64,000 nt of DNA from the NCBI RefSeq assembly GCF_036227265.1, contig NZ_CP109446.1, positions 5,462,001 through 5,526,000 on the forward strand, in the 5' to 3' direction. A program made the position numbers and the translations under genes. The notes under the pieces are model-generated. The model saw nothing but the letters and a program-made list of their open reading frames with translations, was not told where the DNA came from and did no database searches. The stretch comes from Streptomyces sp. NBC_01476 (GTDB lineage: Bacteria > Actinomycetota > Actinomycetes > Streptomycetales > Streptomycetaceae). Below are positions 7,106 through 15,500 of the stretch, piece by piece. The number at the start of each line of letters is the position of its first letter. The stretch's first letter is position 1.

Positions 7106-10100
7106 GTGAACCTCTCCGCTCCATCCTCCGCCGCGGTCGCGGGCGCGGTCCCCGGGCTGCCGGGCACGCCGTACGCGACAGGCCCGGGCGTCGGAGGCTA
7201 CCGGCTGGTGCGCGCGCCGGTGGCGCCCGCCGCGCCCCCTGTGCTGGACGCGGCACAGCGCTCGGTGGTTGAGCACCGGGACGGGCCGCTGCTCGTCCTG
7301 GCCGGACCGGGAACCGGCAAGACCACGGCCCTGGTGGAGGCGGTCAGCGCGCGGGTCAGGGCCGGCACCCCGCCCGATCGCATTCTTGTTCTGACCTTCC
7401 ACCGAAAGGCCGCGCTGGCCCTGCGGGAGGCCACCGCGGCCCGGCTGGGCACCCAGGGTCCGCAGGCCGCCACCTTCCACGCCTTCTGCTACGGCCTGCT
7501 CCGCGCCCACCAGCCCGCCGACCGCTACGCCGAGCCGCTGCGGCTGCTCTCCGGGCCCGAGCAGGACCTGCTGGTCCGCGAGCTGCTGGCCGGCCAGCCC
7601 GCCCTGGCCGCGGCCGGCCGGGCCCATGTGCGCTGGCCGGACGACCTGCGCGCGGCACTCACCACCCGCGGATTCGCCGACGAGGTGCGGGCGGTGCTCG
7701 CCCGCAGCCGGGAACTCGGCCTCGCGCCGGCCACGCTGCGCGACTTCGCGCACCGCCTGGGCCGCCCCGACTGGCGGGCGGCGGCCGACTTCCTGGCCGA
7801 ATACCTCGACGTCACCGATCTGCAGGGCGTCATCGACTACACCGAGCTCGTCCACCGCGCGGTCCGGCTGGTCCGGCGGCCGGAGGTGCACGCGGAGCTG
7901 ACGGCCCGCTACGACGCGGTCTACGTCGACGAGTACCAGGACACCGACCCCGCCCAGGTCGGCCTCCTCAAGGCGCTGGCCGGCGGCGGCAGGACCCTGG
8001 TCGCCTTCGGGGACCCGGACCAGTCGATCTACGCGTTCCGGGGGGCCGACGTCAACGGCATCCTCGACTTCCCCGCGCAGTTCCCCCGGCGCGACGGGAG
8101 CCCCGCCCCGGTCCGCGTCCTGACCACCTCCTACCGCGTCGCCGCCCCCGTGCTGGACGCCGCCCGCCGCCTCACCGACCGGATGCCGCTGCCCCGCCTC
8201 CCCGCCGGCGCGGCCCGCGCCCACCGTGCCCCGGTGCCGGTACGGAACCGGGGCACGGTCGCGGTCCGCACGTATCCGTCGCCGGGCGCGGAGACCGACT
8301 CCATCGCCGATGTGCTGCGCCGTGCCCACCTCGAAGAGGGCTTCGCGTGGGACGACATGGCCGTCCTGGTGCGCAGCGGCACCCCGCTCCCGGCCCTGCG
8401 CCGCGCCCTCACCGCGGCCGGCGTCCCCGTGGACCTCGAAGCCTCCGACGCCCCCCTCCACGCCGAACCCGCGGTGGCCCCCCTCCTGCTGGCCCTGCGG
8501 GTGGCGGCGGAAGCGGCGCTGCCGCCCGCGCCGGCCGCAGTGCCCGTAGTGCCCGCGCCCCCCGCGCCGCCCGTAGTGCCCGCACCGTCCGGGCAGGAGG
8601 CCGCCGAGGACGCCCCGCACGCCTTCGCCGCGGCCCCGGGGGGCGCCGGGAGCGCCGGGAGCGCCGGGAGCGCCGGGAGCACGGCCGCCGGGCGCGGGCT
8701 CCCCGGGGGCTGCGGAGAGGCCCGCGGGCTGCGCCTGACCGTCGAGGACGCGCTGGCGCTGCTCGCCTCGCCGCTCGGGGGGATGGACTCGGCGGACCTC
8801 AGGCGCCTGGGCCGCGCCCTGCGGGAGGAGGAGCGGACCGCCGGGCACCCCGTACCGCGCCCCTCCGACGTGCTGATCGCCGAAGCCGTCGCGGAACCCG
8901 AGCGGCTCGCCACGTACGACAGGACCTACGCCCGGGGCGCCCTGCGGCTCGGCCGGCTGCTGAAGGACGCCCACCGCACCCTGGAGCGCGGCGGCACCGC
9001 GGAGGAGGCCCTGTGGGGCCTGTGGGCCGGCTCGCCGTGGAGCGCGCGGCTGGAGCGGGCGGCCCTGCGCGGCGGTCCGGCCGGCCGCAACGCCGACCGG
9101 GACCTGGACGCGGTGTGCGCGCTCTTCGAGACCTCGGCCCGCGCCGAGGAACGCACCGGGGGCCGCGGCGCCCTCAACCTCATCGACGAACTCTCCGCCT
9201 TCGACATCGCCGCCGACACCCGTACCGCCGCCGCCGTACGCCAAGGCGCGGTCCGCCTGACCACGGCGCACCGCGCCAAGGGCCAGGAGTGGCGGCTGGT
9301 CGTGGTGGCCGGCGTCCAGGAAGGCGTCTGGCCGGACCTGCGGCGGCGCGGCTCCCTGCTGGAGGCGGACCGGATCGGCCGGGACGGTCTCGCGCCGCAG
9401 CTCAGCCAGGGCGCGCTGCTCACCGAGGAGCGCCGGCTCTTCTACGTCGCCACCAGCCGCGCCCGCGAACGCCTGCTGGTCACCGCGGTGAAGTCGGCCG
9501 CCGACGACGGCGACCAGCCGTCCCGCTTCCTGGCCGAACTCGGCGTACCGCCGCAGGACGTCACCCACCGCCCGCGCCGCCCGCTGGCCGTCGCCGCCCT
9601 GGTGGCGGAGCTGCGGGCCACCACCGTCGACCCGGAGGCATCCCCGGCGCTGCGGGAGGCCGCCGCGCAGCGGCTCGCCCGGCTGGCCGCGCTCACCGAC
9701 GACGGCCACCCGCTGGTCCCGGCCGCTCACCCGGACCGCTGGTGGGGCCTGTACGAGCCGACCCGCTCGCAGGTGCCGCTGCGCGACCGGGAGCAGCCGG
9801 TGGCGCTGTCCGGCAGCGCCCTGGACCAACTGGCCAACACCTGCGCGCTGCAGTGGTTCCTGGGCCGAGAGGTCAAGGCGGAGCCCCCGTCCACCACCGC
9901 CCAGGGCTTCGGCAACGTCGTGCACGTCCTCGCCGACGAGGTCGCCTCCGGCCGTACCCCGGCCGACCTGGACGTGCTGATGACCCGGCTGGACTCCGTC
10001 TGGGACGCGCTCGCCTTCGACGCCCCCTGGAAGTCCCGGCAGGAGAAGGAGAACGCCCGCGCCGCCCTGGAACGCTTTCTGCGCTGGCACATCATGGAAC

Positions 10101-10597
10101 GCGGCCGCAAGCCGGTCGGCTCCGAGCACGGCTTCGACGTCACCCTCGGCGCCGGCGACGTCCAGGTCCGTATCCGCGGCAGCATGGACCGGGTGGAGAG
10201 CGACGCCCAGGGGCAGGCGTACGTCGTCGACTTCAAGACCGGGCGGTCCAAACCGACCGCCGCCGAGGTCGCCCACCACCCCCAACTGGCCGTCTACCAG
10301 CTCGCCGTGCGCGAGGGCGCCGTGGACTCGCTGTTCGGCGGCGAGCGTCCCGCCGACGGCGGCGCGGAGCTGGTCCAGCTGCGGCTGGGCGCGGCCAGGC
10401 GGGACGGCGGGGACGAACTGCCCGCCGTACAGCGGCAGGCGCCACTTGAGGGGGAGTGGGCCGAGGACCTGCTGGCCAGGGCCGCCGGGCGGGTGCTGGA
10501 CGAACGCTTCACGCCGGCCGCCGGACAGCACTGCACGCACTGCGCGTTCCGCGCCTCCTGCTCGGCCAGGACGGAGGGCCGGCACGTCGTGGAGTGA
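7106..10597 (+). CDS. adnA: UvrD/RecB-like helicase-nuclease, AdnA-type subunit
   Basis: About 1,163 residues. A superfamily 1A helicase motor has Walker A GPGTGKTT, Walker B VDEYQDTD, the GDPDQSIYAFRGAD motif and TTAHRAKGQEWRLV. It is followed by a C-terminal RecB-type nuclease with YVVDFKTG (D-x-K). Cys in NTCALQWFLG and the terminal CTHCAFRASC form a C...CxxCxxxxxC pattern like the iron-sulfur nucleases of AddB. With the second helicase-nuclease downstream it would form the AdnAB end-resection machine. The order (first gene adnA, second adnB) follows mycobacteria. A Pro/Ala-rich insertion with Ala-Gly-Ser repeats interrupts the motor around 8520-8700. The start is uncertain: GTG 7106 was chosen, but the frame is open to 7013. 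Confidence 0.88.
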   Translation: MNLSAPSSAAVAGAVPGLPGTPYATGPGVGGYRLVRAPVAPAAPPVLDAAQRSVVEHRDGPLLVLAGPGTGKTTALVEAVSARVRAGTPPDRILVLTFHRKAALALREATAARLGTQGPQAATFHAFCYGLLRAHQPADRYAEPLRLLSGPEQDLLVRELLAGQPALAAAGRAHVRWPDDLRAALTTRGFADEVRAVLARSRELGLAPATLRDFAHRLGRPDWRAAADFLAEYLDVTDLQGVIDYTELVHRAVRLVRRPEVHAELTARYDAVYVDEYQDTDPAQVGLLKALAGGGRTLVAFGDPDQSIYAFRGADVNGILDFPAQFPRRDGSPAPVRVLTTSYRVAAPVLDAARRLTDRMPLPRLPAGAARAHRAPVPVRNRGTVAVRTYPSPGAETDSIADVLRRAHLEEGFAWDDMAVLVRSGTPLPALRRALTAAGVPVDLEASDAPLHAEPAVAPLLLALRVAAEAALPPAPAAVPVVPAPPAPPVVPAPSGQEAAEDAPHAFAAAPGGAGSAGSAGSAGSTAAGRGLPGGCGEARGLRLTVEDALALLASPLGGMDSADLRRLGRALREEERTAGHPVPRPSDVLIAEAVAEPERLATYDRTYARGALRLGRLLKDAHRTLERGGTAEEALWGLWAGSPWSARLERAALRGGPAGRNADRDLDAVCALFETSARAEERTGGRGALNLIDELSAFDIAADTRTAAAVRQGAVRLTTAHRAKGQEWRLVVVAGVQEGVWPDLRRRGSLLEADRIGRDGLAPQLSQGALLTEERRLFYVATSRARERLLVTAVKSAADDGDQPSRFLAELGVPPQDVTHRPRRPLAVAALVAELRATTVDPEASPALREAAAQRLARLAALTDDGHPLVPAAHPDRWWGLYEPTRSQVPLRDREQPVALSGSALDQLANTCALQWFLGREVKAEPPSTTAQGFGNVVHVLADEVASGRTPADLDVLMTRLDSVWDALAFDAPWKSRQEKENARAALERFLRWHIMERGRKPVGSEHGFDVTLGAGDVQVRIRGSMDRVESDAQGQAYVVDFKTGRSKPTAAEVAHHPQLAVYQLAVREGAVDSLFGGERPADGGAELVQLRLGAARRDGGDELPAVQRQAPLEGEWAEDLLARAAGRVLDERFTPAAGQHCTHCAFRASCSARTEGRHVVE
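8521..8700 (+). repeat. Low-complexity insertion in adnA with tandem 9-nt repeats
   Basis: This stretch encodes a Pro/Ala/Val-rich linker followed by four tandem copies of a 9-nt unit (GCCGGGAGC type, 8645-8682), giving Gly-Ser-Ala repeats. It sits between helicase motifs. It looks like a species-specific linker and is probably length-variable. Confidence 0.6.
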
Positions 10598-10609
10598 CCC
10601 GTTCTGCCC

Positions 10610-10618
10610 TGTGGATAA
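10610..10618 (-). other. DnaA-box-like nonamer
   Basis: TGTGGATAA is the reverse complement of TTATCCACA, the classical DnaA box. It stands alone between adnA and the lipoprotein gene. Confidence 0.4.
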
Positions 10619-10713
10619 CCGAAGGTGGCCTGTCGGCTCCTGGCGCTACATTGACAGGGCAAGCGGGGAGGGACGCGCTGGGGAGCGCGGCCGGACATCA
10701 AGGGGGGCGGGCC

Positions 10714-11508
10714 GTGCGGGCCTTCGGACAACTCATCGCGGCAGTGGCCGTCGTCAGCACCGGCGGCGCCCTGCTGGCGGGCTGCGGCGGCGACAAGAAC
10801 ACGCAGTCGGCGGCGGCGCCGGTGGTGCGTGCGGTGTCGACCACCAGGACGCCGGGGGCGTTTCCCGGCATCTCGGGCAAGGGCGTGCTGAAGGACGCGG
10901 TCGACGCGATGGAGAGCACGCCGACGATGACCGTCGACCTGCACACCACCGGTGACGACGACGAACCGATCCACATGAAGGCCGCCGTCACCGACACCGG
11001 CAAGTGCGCCGCGACCGTCGAGGACGACGGCGACCGGTTCCAGCTGATCGGCACCGGCGAGCAGTACTACATGAAGGCCGACGAGACGTACTGGCAGGAC
11101 AAGGGCGGCGCCGACGGCGACGCACTCAGCGCGTTCGCGGCCGGGAAGTGGCTGAAGCTGCCCAGGGACGCGGGCGCGCAGGCCGGCTTCAAGCAGTTCT
11201 GCGACCTGAAGACCCTGCTGGGCAGCATGGCGGACGCCGGCTCCGAGGGCACCGTCACCAAGGGCCGCGTCCTCACCTACGCAGGGGAGCAGGTCCAGTC
11301 GCTGACCCAGCACGCCGACGACGGCGACACCGAGATGTACGTGGCGGTCAACGGCACCCCGTACCTGCTCAGGGCCTTCACACCGGACGACGACTCCAAC
11401 ACCGCGACCTTCAGCGGCTTCGGCAGGGCCACCCGCATCACGGCGCCGCCGGCCGGCCTGACGGTGGACATATCCGCCTTCGGCGGCGACCCGGGCTTCT
11501 CCGTGTGA
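10714..11508 (+). CDS. Secreted lipoprotein of unknown function
   Basis: A 264-residue predicted lipoprotein. The N-terminus has a short basic start, a hydrophobic stretch and the lipobox LLAGC (Cys about residue 24), after which a Gly/Asp-rich linker begins. The mature domain (~60-260) contains regularly spaced beta-strand-like segments (TMTVDLHTTG, QYYMKADETYW, PYLLRAFTP, VDISAFG). This resembles the LppX/LprG-type or outer-surface lipoprotein folds, but I cannot place it in a named family. The GTG at 10714 follows the G-rich Shine-Dalgarno AGGGGGG. It is inserted between adnA and adnB, which otherwise would be neighbours; no functional link to them is evident. Confidence 0.8.
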   Translation: MRAFGQLIAAVAVVSTGGALLAGCGGDKNTQSAAAPVVRAVSTTRTPGAFPGISGKGVLKDAVDAMESTPTMTVDLHTTGDDDEPIHMKAAVTDTGKCAATVEDDGDRFQLIGTGEQYYMKADETYWQDKGGADGDALSAFAAGKWLKLPRDAGAQAGFKQFCDLKTLLGSMADAGSEGTVTKGRVLTYAGEQVQSLTQHADDGDTEMYVAVNGTPYLLRAFTPDDDSNTATFSGFGRATRITAPPAGLTVDISAFGGDPGFSV

Positions 11509-11589
11509 GACACCGGCCGGTGTGACCACGGACCCGGAGCACGGGCGGCGGCACGGCCCGCCCCGGCGCCCCGTGTCGGCAGGGCCGGA

Positions 11590-11595
11590 TAGCCT
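11590..11595 (+). promoter_or_regulatory. -10 element placed for leaderless adnB mRNA
   Basis: TAGCCT ends 7 nt before the GTG at 11603. Transcription would therefore begin at or next to the start codon. No Shine-Dalgarno is visible. Confidence 0.5.
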
Positions 11596-11602
11596 CACCA
11601 GG

Positions 11603-14600
11603 GTGGCAACCCGCATCACCCGACCCGAGCAGCTGAAAGAGCTGCTGGGCATCCCGTTCACCCCGGAGCAATTGGCGTGCATCACCGCGCCTCCCGCGCC
11701 GGGTGTGATCGTGGCCGGGGCCGGTTCGGGGAAGACCACGGTGATGGCCGCCCGGGTGGTGTGGCTGGCCGGCACCGGCCAGGTCGCCCCCGACCAGGTA
11801 CTCGGGCTGACCTTCACCAACAAGGCGGCGGGCGAACTCTCCGAGCGGGTCCGCAAGGCGCTGGCCCAGGCCGGCGTCACCGACCCGGAACCCCTGCCGC
11901 AGCACCCCGGCGAGGACACCACCGCGCCCGGCGACCCGCAGATCTCGACCTATCACGCCTTCGCCGGCCAGCTGCTCAAGGACCACGGCATGCGGATCGG
12001 CCTGGAGCCCACCGCGCGGCTGCTCGCCGACGCCACCCGCTACCAGCTGGCGGCGAAGGTGCTGCGGGCGGCGCCCGGCCCCTACCCCGCGCTGACCAAG
12101 GGCCTGCCCACGCTCGTCGCCGACCTGCTGGCGCTCTCCGGCGAGCTGGCCGAGCACCTGGTGCCCGCCGAGCGGCTGCGGGCGTACGACACCCGGCTCG
12201 CCGCCGAGCTGGCCGCCTTCGACCCGGGAAAGCGCGGTTTCGCCTGGGTCCGGGACGTCCAGCAGGCGGTGGCCGCCCGCCGGGACCTCGCCGAACTGGC
12301 AGCCGCCTACCGGCAGGAGAAGCAGAGCCGGGAACTGCTGGACTTCGGTGACCAGATCGCCCTGTCCGCGGCTCTGGCGCAGGAACGCCCCGAGGTGGGC
12401 GCGATCCTGCGCGACCAGTACCGCGTGGTGCTGCTGGACGAGTACCAGGACACCTCGGTCGCCCAGCGACTGCTCCTCGCCGGGCTCTTCGGCGGCGGCA
12501 GCGGCCATCCGGTCACCGCCGTCGGCGACCCCTGCCAGGCGATCTACGGCTGGCGCGGTGCCTCGGTCGCCAACCTCGACGACTTCCCGCGGCACTTCCC
12601 GTACGCCGACGGCCGCCCCGCCGACCGGTACGCGCTGCGGCAGAACCGCCGCTCGGGCGGCCGGCTGCTGGAGCTGGCCAACACCCTGGCCACCGAACTG
12701 CGGGCCCGGCACGAAGGCGTCGAGGCGCTCACCCCCGCGCCGGGCGCCGAACGCGACGGGCTGGTGCGGTGCGCCCTGCTGCCCACCCAGGAGGAGGAGA
12801 CCGCCTGGCTCGCCGACTCCATCGCCCACCTCGTCGCCACCGGCACCGCCCCCGGTGAGATCGCCGTGCTGTGCCGTACCGCGGGCCGGTTCCCGGAGAT
12901 CCACGCGGCACTGGTCGCCAGGGACGTACCCGTGGAGGTGGTGGGCCTGTCCGGGCTGCTCCATCTGCCGGAGGTCGCCGACCTCGTGGCCACCTGCGAG
13001 GTGCTGCACGACCCGACCGCCAACGCATCGCTGGTCCGGCTGCTCACCGGCCCTCGCTGGCGGATCGGCCCGCGCGACCTGGCGCTGCTCGGCCGCCGTG
13101 CCCGGCAGCTCGTCCGGTACGCGGGCCGCGGCCCCGGCGACGGCACGGACCCGCTGGCGGCGGCCGTCGAAGGCACCGACCCGGCCGAGGTGATCTCGCT
13201 GGCCGACGCGCTGGAGACGTTCCTGGACGCGGCGCCGCTGCTGGGCGGTGACGGCGACGAACTGCCGTTCTCGGCCGAGGCGCGGGTCCGGTTCGCCCGG
13301 CTGGCGGCCGAGATAAGGGAACTGCGCCGCACCCTCGCCGACCCGCTGATGGACGTCCTGCACCGGGTGCTCACCGTCACCGGCCTGGACGTCGAGCTGT
13401 CCGCGTCCCCGCACGCGCTGGCCGCCCGGCGCCGCGAGACGCTGCACAACTTCCTCGACGTGGCCGCCGGTTTCGCCGCCCTCGACGGGGAGGCGACGTT
13501 GCTGGCGTTCCTCGGCTTCCTGCACACCGCGGTCCAGTACGAGCGGGGCCTGGACAGTTCGCTGCCCGGCGGTGAGAACACGGTCAAGGTGCTCACCGCG
13601 CACAAGGCCAAGGGCCTGGAGTGGGACGTGGTGGCCGTCCCCGGCCTGATCGCCAGGGGCTTCCCCAGCGAGCGCGGCCGGGAACTGTGGCCGGCCAACG
13701 CCAAGGTGCTGCCGCACGGCCTGCGCGGCGACGCGGCCACCCTCCCCGACGTCCCCGAGTGGACCCGGGCCGGGATGGACGGCTTCCGGGACGCGATGAA
13801 GGAGCACCAGCGGATCGAGGAACTCCGGCTGGGATACGTCACCTTCACCCGGCCGCGGTCGCTGCTGCTCGGCTCGGGGCACTGGTGGGGGCCGACCCAG
13901 AAGTCGCGGTTCGGGCCGTCGGCCTTCCTGGAGGCGCTGCGCGAGCACTGCGAGGCGGGCGACGGCGAGATCGAGCACTGGGCGGACGAACCCGGGCCCG
14001 AGGCGACCAACCCGGCGCTGGACACCGCCGTCGAGCCGGCCTGGCCGCTGCCGCTCGACCCGGAGGCGCTGGTCCGGCGGCGGCGGGCGGCGACGGCGGT
14101 GCTGGCGCACCTGGACCGGCTGGACCACCCGGACCACCTGGGTCAGCCGGGGCACCTGGATCACCCGGACCGGCCGGGTCACCCGGGTCACCTGGATCAC
14201 CCGGATCACCCGGATCACCCGGATCAGCCGGACCGGCCGGGGCACCTGGATGACCAGGGTGCCCCGGACCGGCTGGACGGTCCGGAGGGGGCGGACGGCG
14301 CCGGCGATCGCGGCGGCCCCGGCCTCGGTGATGCTGACGGTACGGGCGGCGAGGACACCCCGGGCCGGCTGGACCCGCCGCGGGCGGGGGACGTGCCGGG
14401 GCCGCGTGCGGAGGGGCCGGCCGGACCCGTACCGGAGGACGGCGCCGGGGGCGATCGGCTCGTGCCCGAGGAGGCGCGGCTGGTCGCGTCCTGGGACCGG
14501 GACCTGGACGCTCTCGCCGGAGAGCTGCGGCGGGCGCGCGCCACCGTCCGGGACGTACCGCTGCCCGCGTCGCTGACCGCCACCCAGCTGATGCGGCTGG

Positions 14601-15160
14601 CCGCCGACCCGGACGGGCTGGCCCGCGAGCTGGCCCGGCCACTGCCGAGCCCGCCCGGGCCCGCCGCCCGCCGCGGCACCCGCTTCCACGCCTGGGTCGA
14701 GTCCCGCTTCGAGGTCCGCCCGCTCTTCGCCCCCGAGGACCTGCCCGGCATCGACCCCGGCAGCCCCGGTGACCCCGGCGACGCCATCGCCGACGAGCAG
14801 GACCTCGCCGACCTCAAGGACGCCTTCCTGCGCACCCCGTACGCCGACCGCCCGCCCTACCGCGTCGAGGAGCCGTTCCACATCACGCTGGCCGGCCGCC
14901 TCATCCGCGGCCGTATCGACGCCGTCTACCGCGACGGCGACGGCTACGAACTCCTCGACTGGAAGACCGGGCACCGCCCCGATGCCGCGGACCCCCTCCA
15001 GCTCGCCATCTACCGGGTGGCCTGGTCGGAGCGCGAGCGCGTACCGCTGCACCGGGTCAGGGCCGCCTTCCTGCACGTCCGCAGCGGCGAGGTGGTCCGC
15101 CCGCGGCACCTCCCCGACCGCGCGGCGCTGGAACGCCTCCTCGACGGTGCCCCGCAGTGA
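11603..15160 (+). CDS. adnB: UvrD/RecB-like helicase-nuclease, AdnB-type subunit
   Basis: About 1,185 residues. The SF1A motor shows Walker A GAGSGKTT, LTFTNKAAGEL, Walker B LLDEYQDTS, GDPCQAIYGWRGAS, and VLTAHKAKGLEWD. The C-terminal nuclease has RIRGRIDAVY and LLDWKTG (D-x-K) followed by QLAIYRVAW. No Cys cluster like that of the first subunit is seen at the C-terminus. It pairs with the upstream adnA product as a heterodimeric resection helicase-nuclease. An unusual His/Pro/Asp-rich tandem-repeat region (about 14100-14290) separates motor and nuclease. The start is set at GTG 11603, on the leaderless -10 pattern and the conserved TRITRPEQL start; a GTG at 11522 is in frame. Confidence 0.9.
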   Translation: MATRITRPEQLKELLGIPFTPEQLACITAPPAPGVIVAGAGSGKTTVMAARVVWLAGTGQVAPDQVLGLTFTNKAAGELSERVRKALAQAGVTDPEPLPQHPGEDTTAPGDPQISTYHAFAGQLLKDHGMRIGLEPTARLLADATRYQLAAKVLRAAPGPYPALTKGLPTLVADLLALSGELAEHLVPAERLRAYDTRLAAELAAFDPGKRGFAWVRDVQQAVAARRDLAELAAAYRQEKQSRELLDFGDQIALSAALAQERPEVGAILRDQYRVVLLDEYQDTSVAQRLLLAGLFGGGSGHPVTAVGDPCQAIYGWRGASVANLDDFPRHFPYADGRPADRYALRQNRRSGGRLLELANTLATELRARHEGVEALTPAPGAERDGLVRCALLPTQEEETAWLADSIAHLVATGTAPGEIAVLCRTAGRFPEIHAALVARDVPVEVVGLSGLLHLPEVADLVATCEVLHDPTANASLVRLLTGPRWRIGPRDLALLGRRARQLVRYAGRGPGDGTDPLAAAVEGTDPAEVISLADALETFLDAAPLLGGDGDELPFSAEARVRFARLAAEIRELRRTLADPLMDVLHRVLTVTGLDVELSASPHALAARRRETLHNFLDVAAGFAALDGEATLLAFLGFLHTAVQYERGLDSSLPGGENTVKVLTAHKAKGLEWDVVAVPGLIARGFPSERGRELWPANAKVLPHGLRGDAATLPDVPEWTRAGMDGFRDAMKEHQRIEELRLGYVTFTRPRSLLLGSGHWWGPTQKSRFGPSAFLEALREHCEAGDGEIEHWADEPGPEATNPALDTAVEPAWPLPLDPEALVRRRRAATAVLAHLDRLDHPDHLGQPGHLDHPDRPGHPGHLDHPDHPDHPDQPDRPGHLDDQGAPDRLDGPEGADGAGDRGGPGLGDADGTGGEDTPGRLDPPRAGDVPGPRAEGPAGPVPEDGAGGDRLVPEEARLVASWDRDLDALAGELRRARATVRDVPLPASLTATQLMRLAADPDGLARELARPLPSPPGPAARRGTRFHAWVESRFEVRPLFAPEDLPGIDPGSPGDPGDAIADEQDLADLKDAFLRTPYADRPPYRVEEPFHITLAGRLIRGRIDAVYRDGDGYELLDWKTGHRPDAADPLQLAIYRVAWSERERVPLHRVRAAFLHVRSGEVVRPRHLPDRAALERLLDGAPQ
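14103..14290 (+). repeat. Tandem 9-nt repeat tract encoding His-Pro-Asp/Leu-Asp repeats
   Basis: Units of the type CACCCGGAT and CACCTGGAT recur in phase at least a dozen times between 14108 and 14250. They encode runs of HPD, HLD and HPG tripeptides inside adnB, between the helicase motor and the nuclease domain. The pattern keeps the reading frame and looks like slippage-prone expansion. Confidence 0.8.
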
Positions 15161-15358
15161 TGCGCGGAGGGGCGTGGCGGGGCGGCGGGGCGGCGCCGGC
15201 GGTGTGACGGACCTACCGGCGGACGGTGCACCCCGGGAGTACGCCGGTTGAACGGGCGCCGCCCGCCCGCACCGGTTCCGCAACACCGCCCCCCGCCCCG
15301 TGACGGCCACCACAGCGGACGGGCCCGGATACCGGTCCGCAGGCCCGGTGGCTGCGGT

Positions 15359-15364
15359 TACGCT
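15359..15364 (+). promoter_or_regulatory. -10 element of a leaderless small ORF upstream of nudC
   Basis: TACGCT ends exactly 7 nt before the ATG at 15372, the spacing expected for a leaderless transcript. No convincing -35 is visible. Confidence 0.5.
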
Positions 15365-15371
15365 CGTAGAC

Positions 15372-15500
15372 ATGAGCTCGACCCCGGACAACGACGTCCC
15401 GGACCCCGCAGTCCGCACGTACCGCCGCCCCCGCCGCACCGCGGAGCCGCACCGTCCGGGACCGGGCACCGACACCGGGCACCACCCGGCGAGTCGATGA
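15372..15500 (+). CDS. Small ORF (42 aa) coupled to nudC
   Basis: A 42-residue ORF, basic and Pro/Arg-rich (the middle reads RTYRRPRRTAEPHRPG), with no recognisable domain. Support for translation is positional: a -10-like TACGCT sits 7 nt before the ATG, and its TGA overlaps the ATG of nudC as ATGA (15497-15500), a common arrangement for translational coupling. It could be a leader peptide controlling nudC or simply an mRNA entry ORF. No homologue is recognised. Confidence 0.4.
   Translation: MSSTPDNDVPDPAVRTYRRPRRTAEPHRPGPGTDTGHHPASR

Noticed and set aside
10610..10618. DnaA box as part of a replication origin
   Set aside because: Boxes are single and many kilobases apart, with no AT-rich unwinding region and no dnaA/dnaN.
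10650..10655. TTGACA upstream of the lipoprotein gene as a -35
   Set aside because: No -10-like hexamer is found at a suitable distance.
14103..14290. Tandem repeats as a CRISPR array
   Set aside because: Units are 9 nt, in frame, without spacers, and code for a repetitive linker inside adnB.
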